Shown here: positions 49,709-61,576 of the stretch, in pieces
Numbering within the stretch: position 1 is the first letter of the stretch
How the letters are laid out: each line of letters opens with the position of its first letter
Made by a program: the position numbers and the translations under genes
Source of the DNA: Seison nebaliae
Lineage: Eukaryota > Rotifera > Pararotatoria > Seisonacea > Seisonidae
Length of the DNA stretch: 64,000 nucleotides
Assembly: GCA_023231475.1 (NCBI GenBank)
Contig: JALJEE010000596.1
Location: 1 to 64,000 of the forward strand
Direction of reading: 5' to 3'
The notes under the pieces: model-generated
Databases searched by the model: none
Seen by the model: only the letters and a program-made list of their open reading frames with translations
Told to the model about the DNA's origin: nothing

Positions 49709-52557
49709 ATCTCCAGTTCACATGAATTCTTAAATTTCTACCAATAATTTTTCTATTCATGTCAACATGAAAAATGAAAGAAACAATCCCTTCCTTCATA
49801 AAAAGAGCAAATACCAAGTTTATTTCAATTCACTCAATTATTGTCCAAATTTTATTGACATATAACATGCAGTTCGATAATCGATATCAGTTTAATGTTT
49901 CATCTTTAAAAGGAGAAAAAATCAATTATCAAACAATTTACTATCAAATTCTTTCCTTCCGTTTTCACTATTAATATTTTACTACGAATTAATGATTATA
50001 GTTGTCGTTGTTACACATTTGACGAATGTTTTCTGCATTTTCCAATTTATTAAGAAATTGAAGAAAAAATTATTAATTAACAACGAATAGAAAATTAGCT
50101 ACGATGAGTCAAATGAGTTTCGTCCTTTGTTTCAAATTAATTTCTTCGACCAACCATAAAGTTCATTGGAAAGATTATTTCATTTAGTTCATTATGCGGA
50201 AAATGTAAGCATGATTTACATAGTTTTCGGTTGTTACCAATATATGTATAAGTTACTTGGACATCATTCTTCAATCATTCAACTTCTAGGGGGATTGGAC
50301 TAGTCATTTATTCACCTATTCAACGGATCTCTCGTTTACTTAATCGGCACTACCTCCAATTACACATACGCACGCACTTCTGCACTTCCAATTTGTCTGA
50401 TAGAAGAATAATACATCAGTTTCTTTCTTATCAACTTTTCCATTTCCATCATCATCTTTTCCCTCAATCAATGGTATTCATTATATAAACAGAAAAGTAA
50501 TATTGATTGATGCAAGATTCACAATTCTCTTAATTTCATTCGTTTTTTTTCCGTTTTCTACTAATATTTTTGTTTATTATCAAATATTATGATAACTGGA
50601 AACTGCGTGTGCGTAAGGGAAGTGTTTAAAACAGTTTTCTTCTTCTTCTCTCACGTACTATTATCCCATACGATAGTGTACTTTCACTCTCACAGAAATC
50701 GAAGTGTAAATGTTTACAGGAAAAATAGAATGAGTAAGTGGATTAGGTGGTGAATAAAACAAATGAATTTCATAATAATAGTCGAAAATCAAGTCAAACG
50801 GATGAAGAGAGAAGTTTGGAGAGTGGTTCTAAGGTAGCAAGCGAATTCTTGTCCATTAACCCAATGCTTAACGACTGTGCTTAGATGGAGAATAAACATT
50901 TTAAATTGAACATTTCTTCCAAGAAGTTTATTTGAAGAAAAATTAGAAAAGAATGTTAATTTCGAAAGAAGATTGCCAGTTAAATCTATTATTGTTTTCC
51001 CGATGTTAGTCATATATATTCCTGCGATTTACTCACTTATCTCACTTATGCTACTTACTTAACACTACTTATTAATTCGAATGTTCTCCCTTCATCTTCT
51101 TCTTGTTTCGGACGATGTAAAAAGGATTTTGCTTTAAAAGAAAACTTATCAATTTGATATTTGTCAGAGATAAAAAAATTACTTTATCTATCACTTACCG
51201 TGTTCATTTTGCCATTCGGATAATATATATTTTCTTTTCCATTTATATGCACACTATTTCATCCTCCCCGTCTTCATCATTTTATTATTATCATCATCTT
51301 CACCATCATCATCAACATCCTCAATAACAACAACAACAACAACAAGGAATAATCAAAAGAATATCATCATCAAATCGTAGTAATAATGATATCATCACTC
51401 TTACAGTTTACTTATTTATTTGCCTCTCCCAATTCTTCTCATTTCATTTCATTCTACATTTCTTCGTTCTCATTTTAAAACTCTTCCAAATGACTATATC
51501 GTGTCCGATACGTACCAACGTATTAGTTTACGAACTGACACGGAGCTCTCTGATCGGAACATAGTGAGAATTAGTAAGACTAGAAAATACTTATTATCTC
51601 AACATATTGAATGTTTAGTGGGGAGGAAGATAGGCGAGTCGAACATACATAGATAGACAGACAAACAGACGAATGAATGCATGCAGTCCATAGATCATAT
51701 GCATGTACGGACGATGAACACATGGATATTCAATATTCGAATTCATCTAAAACAATTATTTCTCTGTTTGCTTAAATGAGAACATGAAAGGAAATATTTT
51801 GGTTTCGATGTAATAAGGAAGAAAGGAACAATCTCAAATCGAAGGTGAATGAATCGCATGAGAAGAATGAATGAAATTTGAGGAGAAATTATGATGATCT
51901 CAACAATCATTAGTATACGAGTGGCCAATGCATTCATTCATTACGTCTCACATTACTAAATGATAGCACATTTCTCTGACGAATCTCCAATTCCAATTCG
52001 TCTTCAAATTTATCTTATCTAATTTATTCTTAGCACTCCCAAACCAACAGTCAGATCGTGACTCATTTCCTCCCCAACAAATTCCCATTTTCTTTTGAAA
52101 TGGATATTTAATGGATTTTCTTCTCATTTGATTTTCAGGATTCTCCTCGATACATTACTTCCCCTCCAAACATTCTCTCACACGAAACATTGACGTCTTT
52201 TCATGCTCATTTCCCCTTCTCATTTCACCCACAAACCATCACACGGCCGATTGATGACTAACAAACAAAGTTCGTAAGAACAAAAACGAATTGCACTTAC
52301 AACAACTAGGAAATGTTGAACTCTTTTTTCTCATTTTTAATTAATGAACATATCTCAGAACGTTTCTGTCTTCTATTAACGAATTCGTTTCATAAACAAA
52401 TAAGAAAAATATTCGGAATATATTACATTACCAATTTAAAATTGAAATAATTAATTAAAGTTAATGAGTCGTTAATTGAATGAGAGATGGAAATTATTTG
52501 AACGAATCTTTTAATAGCCAATAAGTTCAAATTAAATGGTTTCTCATATTATACAGA
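49709..52557. other. 2.8 kb without a supported gene
   Basis: RGK 5' flank and FEN1 3' flank. A 74-codon minus-strand frame with an ATG at 51013 is open but has no recognisable features. No RNA gene seen. Confidence 0.4.
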
Positions 52558-53847
52558 TTACTTCTTCTTGTACGATTTACGAATCCTTCCACTCTTCACT
52601 TTTTTGATGTCAGGTGTCTTCGGTTTGATCTTTGTTCGTGTTGACGTTGTTATGGTGAAGAATGAATCAATTCGACCTTGTTGTACTGAATTCTTCGCTT
52701 TCCTTAATTTGATGCAACCATTCCGAATTCGATCTTCACTAAATCCTTTCTCTTTCACCATATACTCCACCAACTCCTCTTCATTCGGCTCTAACCATTT
52801 CAGTTGTTCGTCCAGTTCCTTCGCCGACGTTACCGGATGCTCCACAAACAGTTGTCTCGCTTTCTCGTATTGCCAATCGTCAGGAACGCCATATTTCTTC
52901 TTATCTAAATTTTTAATAATCGTTTCGATATCCGAATATTTCTTGATCAATTCAACCGCTCGTTTTGGACCAATACCTCGAATCGATTCACAATAATCAC
53001 ATCCCAATAATATACAGAGATCAATAAACTTTTCTTTATTGGAAATGAACAGAATTTTGAGAAAATTAAACTTGTGTCGAAGTGAAATTTAGATCTTGTA
53101 AAATTTTCTGATAATCGAATTGTTGAATATTCATTTTTCTGAAAGGAAAAAATTTATTTTTTTAATTTTAATTTTTTTTAAAAATTTTTCAAAAAATTGA
53201 ACTTTGCTTCACTCGCATTGAGATGACGAAGGAGAACGGGCGTTCCAAACGTCAAACAATCCATATCTTCAGTACCCGCACCATAAACTTCACCTCCTTT
53301 CACTAATTCAGCACATTGTGCTTCTGCTTCACAAGGAGCCTTGATAAAGAAGTTTTTAAATAAATTAAATGAAGAAATTTCGAACGATTACGAAAGGAAT
53401 TCCCATCAATTTCAATAAATTTTGACATTCCTCCACATGAACTTTCGTCACTTTTACTAATCGTTTACTAAATTTATCGATCATTTCTACATCACCTTTC
53501 GTTTTCGCTTCTGTTAATTCTTTCTCCGCTTCACTTCTCTTCTCAGCTCGTTTCTTCAATTCTAACGATTTCATTTCTGGTGCTTTCCCATCAAATACAT
53601 AAACTGGTTTAATTCCGTTATCTGCCAATCGAATTGTCCGATAGAATAAACCGATTAAATGAGATGTCGTTTCTCCATCAGTACCAGTCAAATTCGATCC
53701 GTCTTGTCTAACAGCAACGAGAAATTGATAAATAGACATTGACGCATCGATAGCAATTCTTCGACCGAAATATGAATTCAATTTATTCTCACGAACAGCA
53801 TTCGGAGCCATATCACACAAAAGTTGAGCGAGACCTTTAATTCCCAT
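52558..53847 (-). CDS. FEN1: Flap endonuclease 1 (frame interrupted by one base)
   Basis: Four exons: 53847-53386, 53339-53203, 53139-53072 and 53028-52558. The start is [10 protein letters not shown]. The N-domain has the metal-binding [10 protein letters not shown] and [11 protein letters not shown]. The internal domain has the acidic motif [12 protein letters not shown] and [10 protein letters not shown], then [18 protein letters not shown] (helix-hairpin-helix). The tail has the PCNA-binding QQGRIDSFF and a basic end. It cleaves 5' flaps in Okazaki fragment maturation and long-patch repair, in the nucleus. All splice junctions are clean, but exon 3 is 68 nt where the family alignment needs 67: an A5 run at 53100-53104 (T5 in the gene) shifts the frame between IQQFDYQK and the next conserved residues. 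A sequencing error is the likeliest cause. Using the AG at 53109-53108 instead restores the frame at the cost of about ten conserved residues. Confidence 0.95.
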
Positions 53848-53913
53848 GATAATGAATGAAATGAAATAAACTCTGAAGAATAGAAAGAAAAAATAAATGA
53901 AATTATATTTAAA
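53848..53913 (-). promoter_or_regulatory. 66 bp DTWD2-FEN1 gap with splice-acceptor-like site
   Basis: Between the DTWD2 stop and the FEN1 ATG the minus strand has a pyrimidine tract and CAG (TTTTTTCTTTCTATTCTTCAG, trimmed here to its core TTTCTATTCTTCAG) about 25 bases before the ATG. Such a site directly upstream of a closely spaced downstream gene fits trans-splicing in an operon, or a 3' splice site of a 5' UTR intron reaching into DTWD2. No room for an ordinary promoter is evident. Confidence 0.4.
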
Positions 53914-54825
53914 TTATTTTTTAAAATCATTTCCGGCAAATGCCAAATTTCCCTTCACTAATTTCTTCGTTCGTTTCCCAATTAATTTCGTAAATTTACC
54001 CATTTCGATTAAACTCTCTTTACTGTCATGTGGAACGGCTCCATTATCCAATTGGAATTTGACTAACGCAATTAATGGTTTTGTAATGGTTTTGAATAAG
54101 TGACAATTTTCGATAAATTCTAATTCAGTTTCTGAATTTGATTTAGTCATTTCACTCTCTGAATAAACGAGAAAGATGGCGATCGATTCCAATGTTGAAA
54201 CGAAACATTCTCTCGCCTGTGTTCGAATTAGATAGAAACTTTTATAATTTAGATCAGTCAAATTAATTTGGATGTGAATCATTCGATTGAAATAATCTCG
54301 ATTACGGTAATAAAGTCCTTTAGCTTGCATCCACGTCCCATCGATCACTACCACATGAAACTCAGATTTTTCCGAATGATCATCTTTCCAAAAAGAAACA
54401 GGTAAATGATTCGAATCAATCGATTTAGCTAATTCTCCAGGAAATAATAGGAATGTTCGATGTATATTGGATGGATGGAACATCGATTTAAATTCGTTTG
54501 GGAATTTCTCATTCGTCACATCAATTCTTCGATAACGATAAATGAACAATTGAGAATCATTAAACATCTTCTCCAAAATATTTGTTGTATTCAAACATCG
54601 ACGTATTTCCAATGGATGTTGAAGAATAAAAACTTTCGTTTTTACCAAATGAATTTTTTTCTCCGGATATGACGAACAGATACAAGTCTTTGTTGGACGA
54701 TCGCATCTCCCACATATTTCTCTCAACTTCGTATTGATCAAATCATTATTTGATGAATTCGAATTGTCAAAATCAAATTGGAAATTAAATGGGAAGTCTT
54801 CATCATTCTCTTCTTCGTCGTTCAT
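53914..54825 (-). CDS. DTWD2: tRNA-uridine aminocarboxypropyltransferase DTWD2
   Basis: Single exon, 303 aa, close to the usual length. A short acidic N-terminus precedes CGRCDRPTKTCIC, a zinc-binding Cys cluster typical of TDD-superfamily proteins. It is followed by VFILQHPLEIRRCLNT, the central FLLFPGE, and the signature VVIDGTWMQAKGLYYRN, where DTWD2 members have DGTW rather than DTW. RPLxAL-like helices (KPLIALVKFQLDNGA) and a basic C-terminus complete it. The enzyme transfers the 3-amino-3-carboxypropyl group of S-adenosylmethionine to uridine in tRNA (acp3U). Its stop codon is only 66 bp before the FEN1 start on the same strand. It diverges from NUP153 across 517 bp. Confidence 0.93.
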   Translation of the reverse strand: MNDEEENDEDFPFNFQFDFDNSNSSNNDLINTKLREICGRCDRPTKTCICSSYPEKKIHLVKTKVFILQHPLEIRRCLNTTNILEKMFNDSQLFIYRYRRIDVTNEKFPNEFKSMFHPSNIHRTFLLFPGELAKSIDSNHLPVSFWKDDHSEKSEFHVVVIDGTWMQAKGLYYRNRDYFNRMIHIQINLTDLNYKSFYLIRTQARECFVSTLESIAIFLVYSESEMTKSNSETELEFIENCHLFKTITKPLIALVKFQLDNGAVPHDSKESLIEMGKFTKLIGKRTKKLVKGNLAFAGNDFKK

Positions 54826-55342
54826 TTAAATAACTTCAAGAAATTTCTTGAGAGAATAAGATTTTAGTCAAAACAAAATTTCTGATATTTAAGCCAAAAA
54901 TTTGAAAAAGAATATTTTTCATCGACCATCGTCAAAAAATGGAAAAAAAATTTTTCATTATCTACCTATAAAAATATAAAAGACAAACTAACGAGTAAAA
55001 GTTTTTGAAAGATATAGTTCAAGACAGAAAACCCATCAAAATGAATACTTTTAATAAATTTATTGTAGAAATTTACCTACCAATTACTTACTTACAATTG
55101 TTAAATTATTTCCAATGAATAGACTATAAATTTTTCGGAATAGAATTATAATAATCAATTGAAATGATTGAGCTTAAAATTTAAACACAGAAAATTTCGG
55201 TAATTTCTAAAATATCAAATTATTCAATAGAAGTTGAATTAAAAGAGAAATGAAAATTACAAATTTTTAATTTTGTACTTTAAAAAAGAAAAAATTAATT
55301 CTTTTATCATTCGTTTCTTTCTTATCTTCTACATTTTAAGTA
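54826..55342. promoter_or_regulatory. Shared 517 bp divergent promoter region of DTWD2 and NUP153
   Basis: Very AT-rich, no coding potential. The two genes start outward from it. An acceptor-like TTTTAAG ends two bases before the NUP153 ATG. Confidence 0.4.
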
Positions 55343-58293
55343 ATGGCTTTCAATTGGGTATATGATCGTATGAAATCCATGATTTCCATGGATGATACAA
55401 GAAAACGGTCATCGTCAGATGGTTTAAGTTCAGAAGACACTTCCAATTGGACCTTCGATCATACTACCAATTTACATCAGAATAAAAGAATGAGAAAAAT
55501 GATTGAACAAAATGAGAATGTCGTTTTCACAAAAGAACAATCGATATTTAATCGAAAGGATGGAAAATTCATGATCGACGGTGAAGTTCCATCATTCAAT
55601 TTTAATAATTCAACTCTCGATCAGAAAACGTCAACATTTATTGATTCGCCACGAAGATTTAACGTTGTTGGTAGACGACAAATTCCATCAAGTGAATTGA
55701 AAGAACGAGTGAAGCAATCAGATTCTTCACTTTCATTCGAAAACGGTCATTTTAAAATTGATGAGAAAAAAAAAATATCAAAACCATCATTCAATGAATT
55801 CTGGGAGAATAAAAATATGATAAGAAAATTCGCCCACAAACCAATTAATCTTCCCAAACCCAAAAACATTTCGAGCGAAACGAAAATTGTATTTAATGAA
55901 ATTTTGGTGGATGATGGAAAATTGATAGATGACGAAATAATTATAGAGAAACCAATCAGGAAGAAACGTCCGTTAGATGATGACAGTGAACATAAAACAT
56001 TCAAAAATAGTGGTTGTCAAACCATCAATGAATCGACCACAACAGAATCATCAATCCGTCGATCGCCAAATAAGAAGAAATTGAAAAAGAATAAAATGTT
56101 CGATTGGATCGATAATAAGACGAGAGAGAATCTTCTTCGATTGAAAAAGTTAAATGAGAAGAATTTGGATATATTTTGGAAGAAAATGGAAGAGAAAAAA
56201 TCCACTGAAGAAAAAGATTTACCCAAATCTGATGATCTCGTTAAATTCAATCAAATTTCAGAGAATTCTCTCAAAAAGAAAAACGTTCGACATTTATTTC
56301 AATATTTCTCTTAATCATTTTCTTTTTTAGAACGACGAAGTTGATAACAAAGTTAAAAAAGCGAATGAAATAGAAAAAGAAAAAAAAGTTTTTTTTTAAA
56401 ATAATTTTTAAAATTAAGTTTTTTTCCAGACAAATTCCACATCTCTTCCATCACTCTCGGAATTGTTTGGAAAGAAAGACGGTTGGGAATGTAGTTCGTG
56501 TCTCATATTCAACAAAGAATCCGCCACTTCTTGCGCTTCATGTGAAACGAAAAGAGAAACGGTTTTAAATTTTATTTGAGGAAAATTAATTAACTTTCTT
56601 TCATCAGAAATCTCCAGTAAAAGATTTGAAAAGAAAAGGAAAGAATGATGAAGAATTTATTGATATAATTCATTTGGAAGAACCGAAAGTGAATGAAAAG
56701 CCAAAGAAAGTGAATGATTCATCGAAAATTCAATTTGGAAATGTGAGTAAATCGCCATCAGTAAATTTCACGAAATTATTCGAAACTTCTTCCAATAAAT
56801 CGTTGAATGATATGAAAGAGAATAATTCGATGAATGAGTTCGACGATTCCGGTAACGATAATTTGGGATCGTTGAAAAAAAGAGTTTCTTTCAATCTGAA
56901 TGCGAATACTGTGAAGATTATTAGCGACGAGAAGACCCAGAAATCGAAATTAACAATTGTGTCAAATGGACGAGATGATAATTCTCAAAAATTATATGGA
57001 AATTCTACGACTTCATCGTCGTCTTTATTTCTGTTCACTCCTTCAAATTCTATTAATGCCACTTCTGAACAAACATTATCAAATACTAGTAACAATTTTC
57101 AATTGAAAACATCAGAGAATGAAGAGAAAAAAGGATTATTCACATTTAAAATGAACAATACTCCTATCGATCAGATACCTCTCACGAAAACAACGACGGA
57201 ATCACAACCGATGAAAATTTCATTATTTGGAGATCTGTTGAAAAGGAATGACACATCTAAAGATTCGAAAGAGCAACAAAAGACAATTGACAATCCGAAA
57301 TCAGTTGTTGATACTGTTTTTCGTAATACCGGTTTGACACAACCTCCACCACTTTTTGGTGAATTGTTCAAAAGTCAAAATTCCACAACTACACCATCGA
57401 ACGGAGGAAATACGATATTCAAATTTTCTGGTGGTGATAATTCGAAAAAATTATTCAATTTTACTGGAGATTCCAATTCTGCCACCACAATAAATGGTGG
57501 AACATCATCATTATTTTCATCAATATCTTCAACAGGACAATCATCATTATTTCCCCCAACACAATCATCAAATCAATCGACTATATTTCCGTCGATAAAA
57601 TCATCAAATACAACGATGTTATTTGCTCCAACAATATCATCATCATCATCGTCATTAGGTCAATTACCTAAATTTGGACAAAGTACTCCATCAGATAAAT
57701 CGACATTATTTTCATCCGTATTGTCTGGTGGTCCGTCATCATTATTTTCATCAACATTTACTACTACTTCTTCGTTGATGTTCCCTCCAACAGCAACCAC
57801 ATCTCAACCATCTTTATTCTCATCGATATCAATCTCTACAAAGTCATCAATATTTCCATCATCAACCATCACTCAAGCATCATTATTTCCATCAGCATCA
57901 ACCACAGCTCATTCACTCTTTCCTCCAACCAAATCATCTGGTCAATCGTCGTTGTTTGGACAAAGTACATCATCAGGTCAATCGTTATTTAATTTCAAAT
58001 TTCAAACAGATTCGGAAACGTCCAAAACGTCGTCTTTCTCTTTATTTTCAAAATCATCCACCGAAACATCGAATTCGACCAATACAACAAATACGATTTT
58101 CTCAGGATTCTCATCAGCTGGTGGTTTCTCGTCGCCTTTTGCCGCTAATACTCCGAATCTCGACCAGAATCCAAATAATTCTCCTTTTCCTTCGATCGCT
58201 AATGCTGCTAATTTCAGCACTCCACAAATGGGAAATGTTCAATCGAATATGTTCAATCCGAGAAGTACGAAGAGACGAAACCGGAAATTTTAA
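55343..58293 (+). CDS. NUP153: Nuclear pore FG-nucleoporin NUP153
   Basis: Four exons, 55343-56284, 56331-56387, 56430-56561 and 56608-58293 (938 aa, all phase 0). The N-terminus MAFNWVYDRMKSMI can form an amphipathic helix, as in membrane-anchoring nuclear-basket nucleoporins. A single RanBP2-type zinc finger lies at about residues 350-375 (GWECSSC, then SCASCETKRE). The last 450 residues are a disordered Ser/Thr-rich FG domain with many SLF, LFG and F-x-F/FG units and SSLFSS repeats. It ends in a basic KRRNRKF, matching the conserved basic C-terminus of NUP153. Vertebrate NUP153 is larger with four zinc fingers; this one is reduced. Role: nuclear basket, importin-beta docking, Ran binding. 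Confidence 0.88.
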
Positions 58294-58616
58294 AAGATTC
58301 CACTTGAATAAATTCATTTGTTTTCTACTTCAATAAAAATTTATTCGATTTTTCTGTTACTTATTCCATTGAATTGTTGGAATGAATGGATAAGCCGATT
58401 ATTAAAAGTTGATTTCTTTCCACTTTCATTCACTCGATTGAATGAAGGAATTGTATGATGAGTAGATGATAGGAAGCAATTCATAATAGATTTCCTATAA
58501 AGTTAATTTATTCATGATATTCTTCATATATACACACATAATAAATTCATAAGACTTCTACCAATTTCTTAGAATAGCATAATTCCGTTGCTTCATATTA
58601 TCTCCTGTTTATTTCT
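58294..58616. other. 323 bp intergenic region
   Basis: Between NUP153 and the phosphatase, both on the plus strand. It includes AATAAA at about 58333 for NUP153 polyadenylation. Nothing else is seen. Confidence 0.5.
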
Positions 58617-59087
58617 ATGATGAAAACGAAACATTCAGCATTGTTTGTTTGTTTGGGCAATATCTGTCGCTCACCAACAGCAGAAGCGATTTTGAAAGAT
58701 CTGGTAAAAAAGAAGAAAGTAGAGAGTGAATGGTTCATCGATTCGGCAGCTACCTCACGCTATCAAATCGGTGATCCAATTTATTACAAATCTAGAAAGG
58801 TATTAGAGAAAAATGGTCTCTCAACCAATCATCGAGCTCGTCAAATCACGAATGATGATTATAGACAATTCGAATATATCTTCGGTTTCGATGATGAAAA
58901 TATGGCGAATTTAGAACGAATGAAACCGACCAACTCTACCGCACGATTAGTTTTGCTCAGTGAATTTGATCCGAAGAATACAGGAGCAATCGAAGATCCA
59001 TATTATGGTTATGACGATTCATGTTTCGATGTAGTATATGAACAATGTTATCGTGCATGTTCGGCTTTTCTGGATTCACATCTCTAA
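58617..59087 (+). CDS. ACP1: Low-molecular-weight protein tyrosine phosphatase
   Basis: Single exon, 156 aa, standard length. The P-loop is LFVCLGNICRSPTAEA (C-x5-R-S) near the N-terminus. The general acid lies in EDPYYG, with the neighbouring Tyr pair typical of eukaryotic forms. STNHRARQI and DENMANLERM are other family motifs. It hydrolyses phosphotyrosine (and acid phosphate esters) in the cytosol. Two adjacent ATGs (58617 and 58620) could serve as the start. Confidence 0.96.
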   Translation: MMKTKHSALFVCLGNICRSPTAEAILKDLVKKKKVESEWFIDSAATSRYQIGDPIYYKSRKVLEKNGLSTNHRARQITNDDYRQFEYIFGFDDENMANLERMKPTNSTARLVLLSEFDPKNTGAIEDPYYGYDDSCFDVVYEQCYRACSAFLDSHL

Positions 59088-59661
59088 ATCGATCCACAAA
59101 CCGGTCAGTTGACAGTGAAAATTATAATTTTAATGAAAATTTTATAAATAAATTTATTTAAATTTTTCTTTAAAATACATTATCAAAATGAGAATTTTTC
59201 ATTTTTTGGTTAGAAAAGAGTTAAACTGTTTTTTGGAGTGAGGAGAAAATTGGATAAAATTCTTTTGGACAATTTTATATGATTCAAAAATATTTCGATA
59301 AGATTTTATTTGATATGAGATAAATAATCGGATTTGGTCGTCTCTAATAATCTCCAGTAAGTGGTCCGGGAAAGGGAACAATTAATTAGGAGGGAGGTGA
59401 ATGATGCATAGTTAATATTAAGAAAGATTCGCGTAGAAAAACGAATAAGTTTTTGGAATAATAAATTTCTTACGAAAAATAAAATTTGGAAAAATTCATC
59501 GGTTTATTTACTGCATAAAATTTGGTGCATTCGACATTCAGTCTTTGTGCATATTATGAATTATGCTTAGTTGGAGATATTTGTAAGGAAGGAATGAAAG
59601 TTACTTATCCGAAAAGAAGAAAACGACAATTTCACTGTTGGAAGAGGGGTTGACAAGACAA
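59088..59661. other. 574 bp convergent intergenic region
   Basis: Between the 3' ends of the phosphatase (plus) and the LITAF gene (minus). AATAAA-like signals near 59145; no gene. Confidence 0.5.
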
Positions 59662-60172
59662 TTAGTTGGATGGTTGAGAAGAATTACCATTTGATTGGAG
59701 TGACAATTCATCGGACGGCATTACATAACAATTGACAGCTGCATATTTGGCAGAGGGTAAGATGTCTTCGTCATTCATTGTGGAATTGTAGAGACCAAGT
59801 AGTGCCCCACAATTACTGCAATAATGCTCCACTTCTGTAATATCTTTGTAGTAAGTGGATGGCTTACAACATCTTCTGCATAAACAGAAATCTCTCAATA
59901 GACTCGCAAATGATGTATTCGTTTTTGATTTGTATTTGATCTTCGTCTCTACCATTCGATTACAAAACGAACAATTAATCTTGACGGGAGAAGCATAACG
60001 AAAATTATGCATCATGTTCGATTCGACTCCATCGTTTGACACTAATAATGGTACGTTCGTCGTCTGAGATGATATGTGACTGACACATCCATTAAAATAA
60101 AAGAAATTATTTCCGCTTTTAATCTGATTAAGGAAATTATTATAATTTTGATTCGAATCAATATTCTCATTA

Positions 60173-60207
<35 letters not shown>

Positions 60208-60684
60208 GTTATTAGTGTTGTTACTATCGAGTGATGAGAAAGATATTCTATCATCAAATTTATTAATTATAACTCGACGAGAAATGTCTGATGTTCCCAA
60301 ATTCTCCTCCTTCTCTTCCTCTAACGAATTTGTTGAATCAGTTTCATTTGAATTTTCAACCGGTTTACCTCTCTCCTCCTCTTCCTCATCATCCATTGAT
60401 ACTGCACGAGATAGATCACTGATGGATTTGAATGATAAATTATTATGAACTTCATTGGCAGTTGGATTTGTTTCACTTTTCATAATTTGAAAGTTAGTCG
60501 CAAACTCGTTATTCTCAACTTGGACGTTATCGTTGTTGTATTCTTCTGACATGGCGTCGTAAAATTTCGTAACGGATTTGACGGATTCGGTTGAACGATA
60601 ATTTATGGGTGTATTGGCAAACGAACTTTTTGCACTTTTAAAACTAGCGGACGTGCCTCCCGAATTGAGTGAAGGATGACTCAT
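59662..60684 (-). CDS. LITAF-domain protein with atypical core
   Basis: Single exon, 340 aa. The first 215 residues are disordered (Ser/Glu/Asn with an Asn run of about 15). The LITAF-like zinc domain occupies about 233-295: CSFCNRMVETKI, then EVEHYCSNCGALLGLY, i.e. the split CxxC ... HxCxxC zinc knuckle. In LITAF and CDIP the two halves are joined by a hydrophobic hairpin that inserts in late endosome membranes. Here the linker is SFASLLRDFCLCRRCCKPS, charged and Cys-rich, so membrane insertion is doubtful. Endolysosomal association is known for the family but is only inferred here. It diverges from CLUAP1 across about 890 bp. Confidence 0.8.
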
Positions 60685-61576
60685 ATTTTGTTCGATTCAG
60701 TACATAATAAAAGAAGATTAAAAGGAACTATTTAATCAATTTGTATGAATTGGAATTTAATCTGATAAAATAAAAAAATTAATCATAATTTCTGAATTAT
60801 TTGAAGCAGCATAATTTGGGCTTTTTCACATTTTTTTTACATTAACTTCTTTCTCACAAGTCCAAACAATTTCTTTACAAAAATTTTCTAGTTCGCCTTC
60901 TTGTGTCAATTAACATGATCATATTACATTCATTTCTCTACAATCCTTCCAATAGTTAATGAGATGACTTACTCACAATATCGAATGTTTAACGGAGTTT
61001 GATCGAAATAAATTGTTTGACTAAACTACTAAAATTTCTTTCATTTAAAAAGTTTTCTCTCAGTCAAATTTTCATTCTGTGAGAACAAATGACGATAAGA
61101 TGGACGATCGTTTAGAGATGATATAATTCTAATAACTTCTACCTTGTAAGTATTTTTGAAAATTATTTTAATAATAAATTAAATTATTTAAACATGTCAA
61201 TAAGTTTACGGATGGACATTGAAAATGTTTTTTTTATCAAATTTCTCATTAGAAAAATAATTAAGAAATAATTTAGGAAAAGTACGTCTGAGTTTGTAGG
61301 AGAATTAAACAAGTACTACAAATAGGTAGTATATGGTCAATAAATAAAACACCTTGACATATATTAAATTTCATGGGAAGTTTATTAATATTTGTTTATT
61401 TACTAATGATGGATGGGCAGCTAATCGATTTGATGAAAGAAAGAGCTTTCCTTTCGAAACGTCTTAAATCATTAACGGTCACCTGATTGAATAGTTTCTG
61501 AAATTCAATTCATTATTGTAACCATGACAATTTTTTATTATGATTTAATTATATTTCATTGAATTCAGTGATAACG
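60685..61576. promoter_or_regulatory. Divergent 890 bp region between the LITAF gene and CLUAP1
   Basis: Should contain both promoters. No X-box or other site can be named with confidence. GAATTCAG sits just before the CLUAP1 start, resembling a splice acceptor. Confidence 0.35.

Noticed and set aside
50789-51013. 74-codon minus-strand open frame as a small gene
   Set aside because: It has an ATG and a plausible composition, but frames of this length are expected by chance in 64 kb, and no signal peptide, domain or splice partner supports it.
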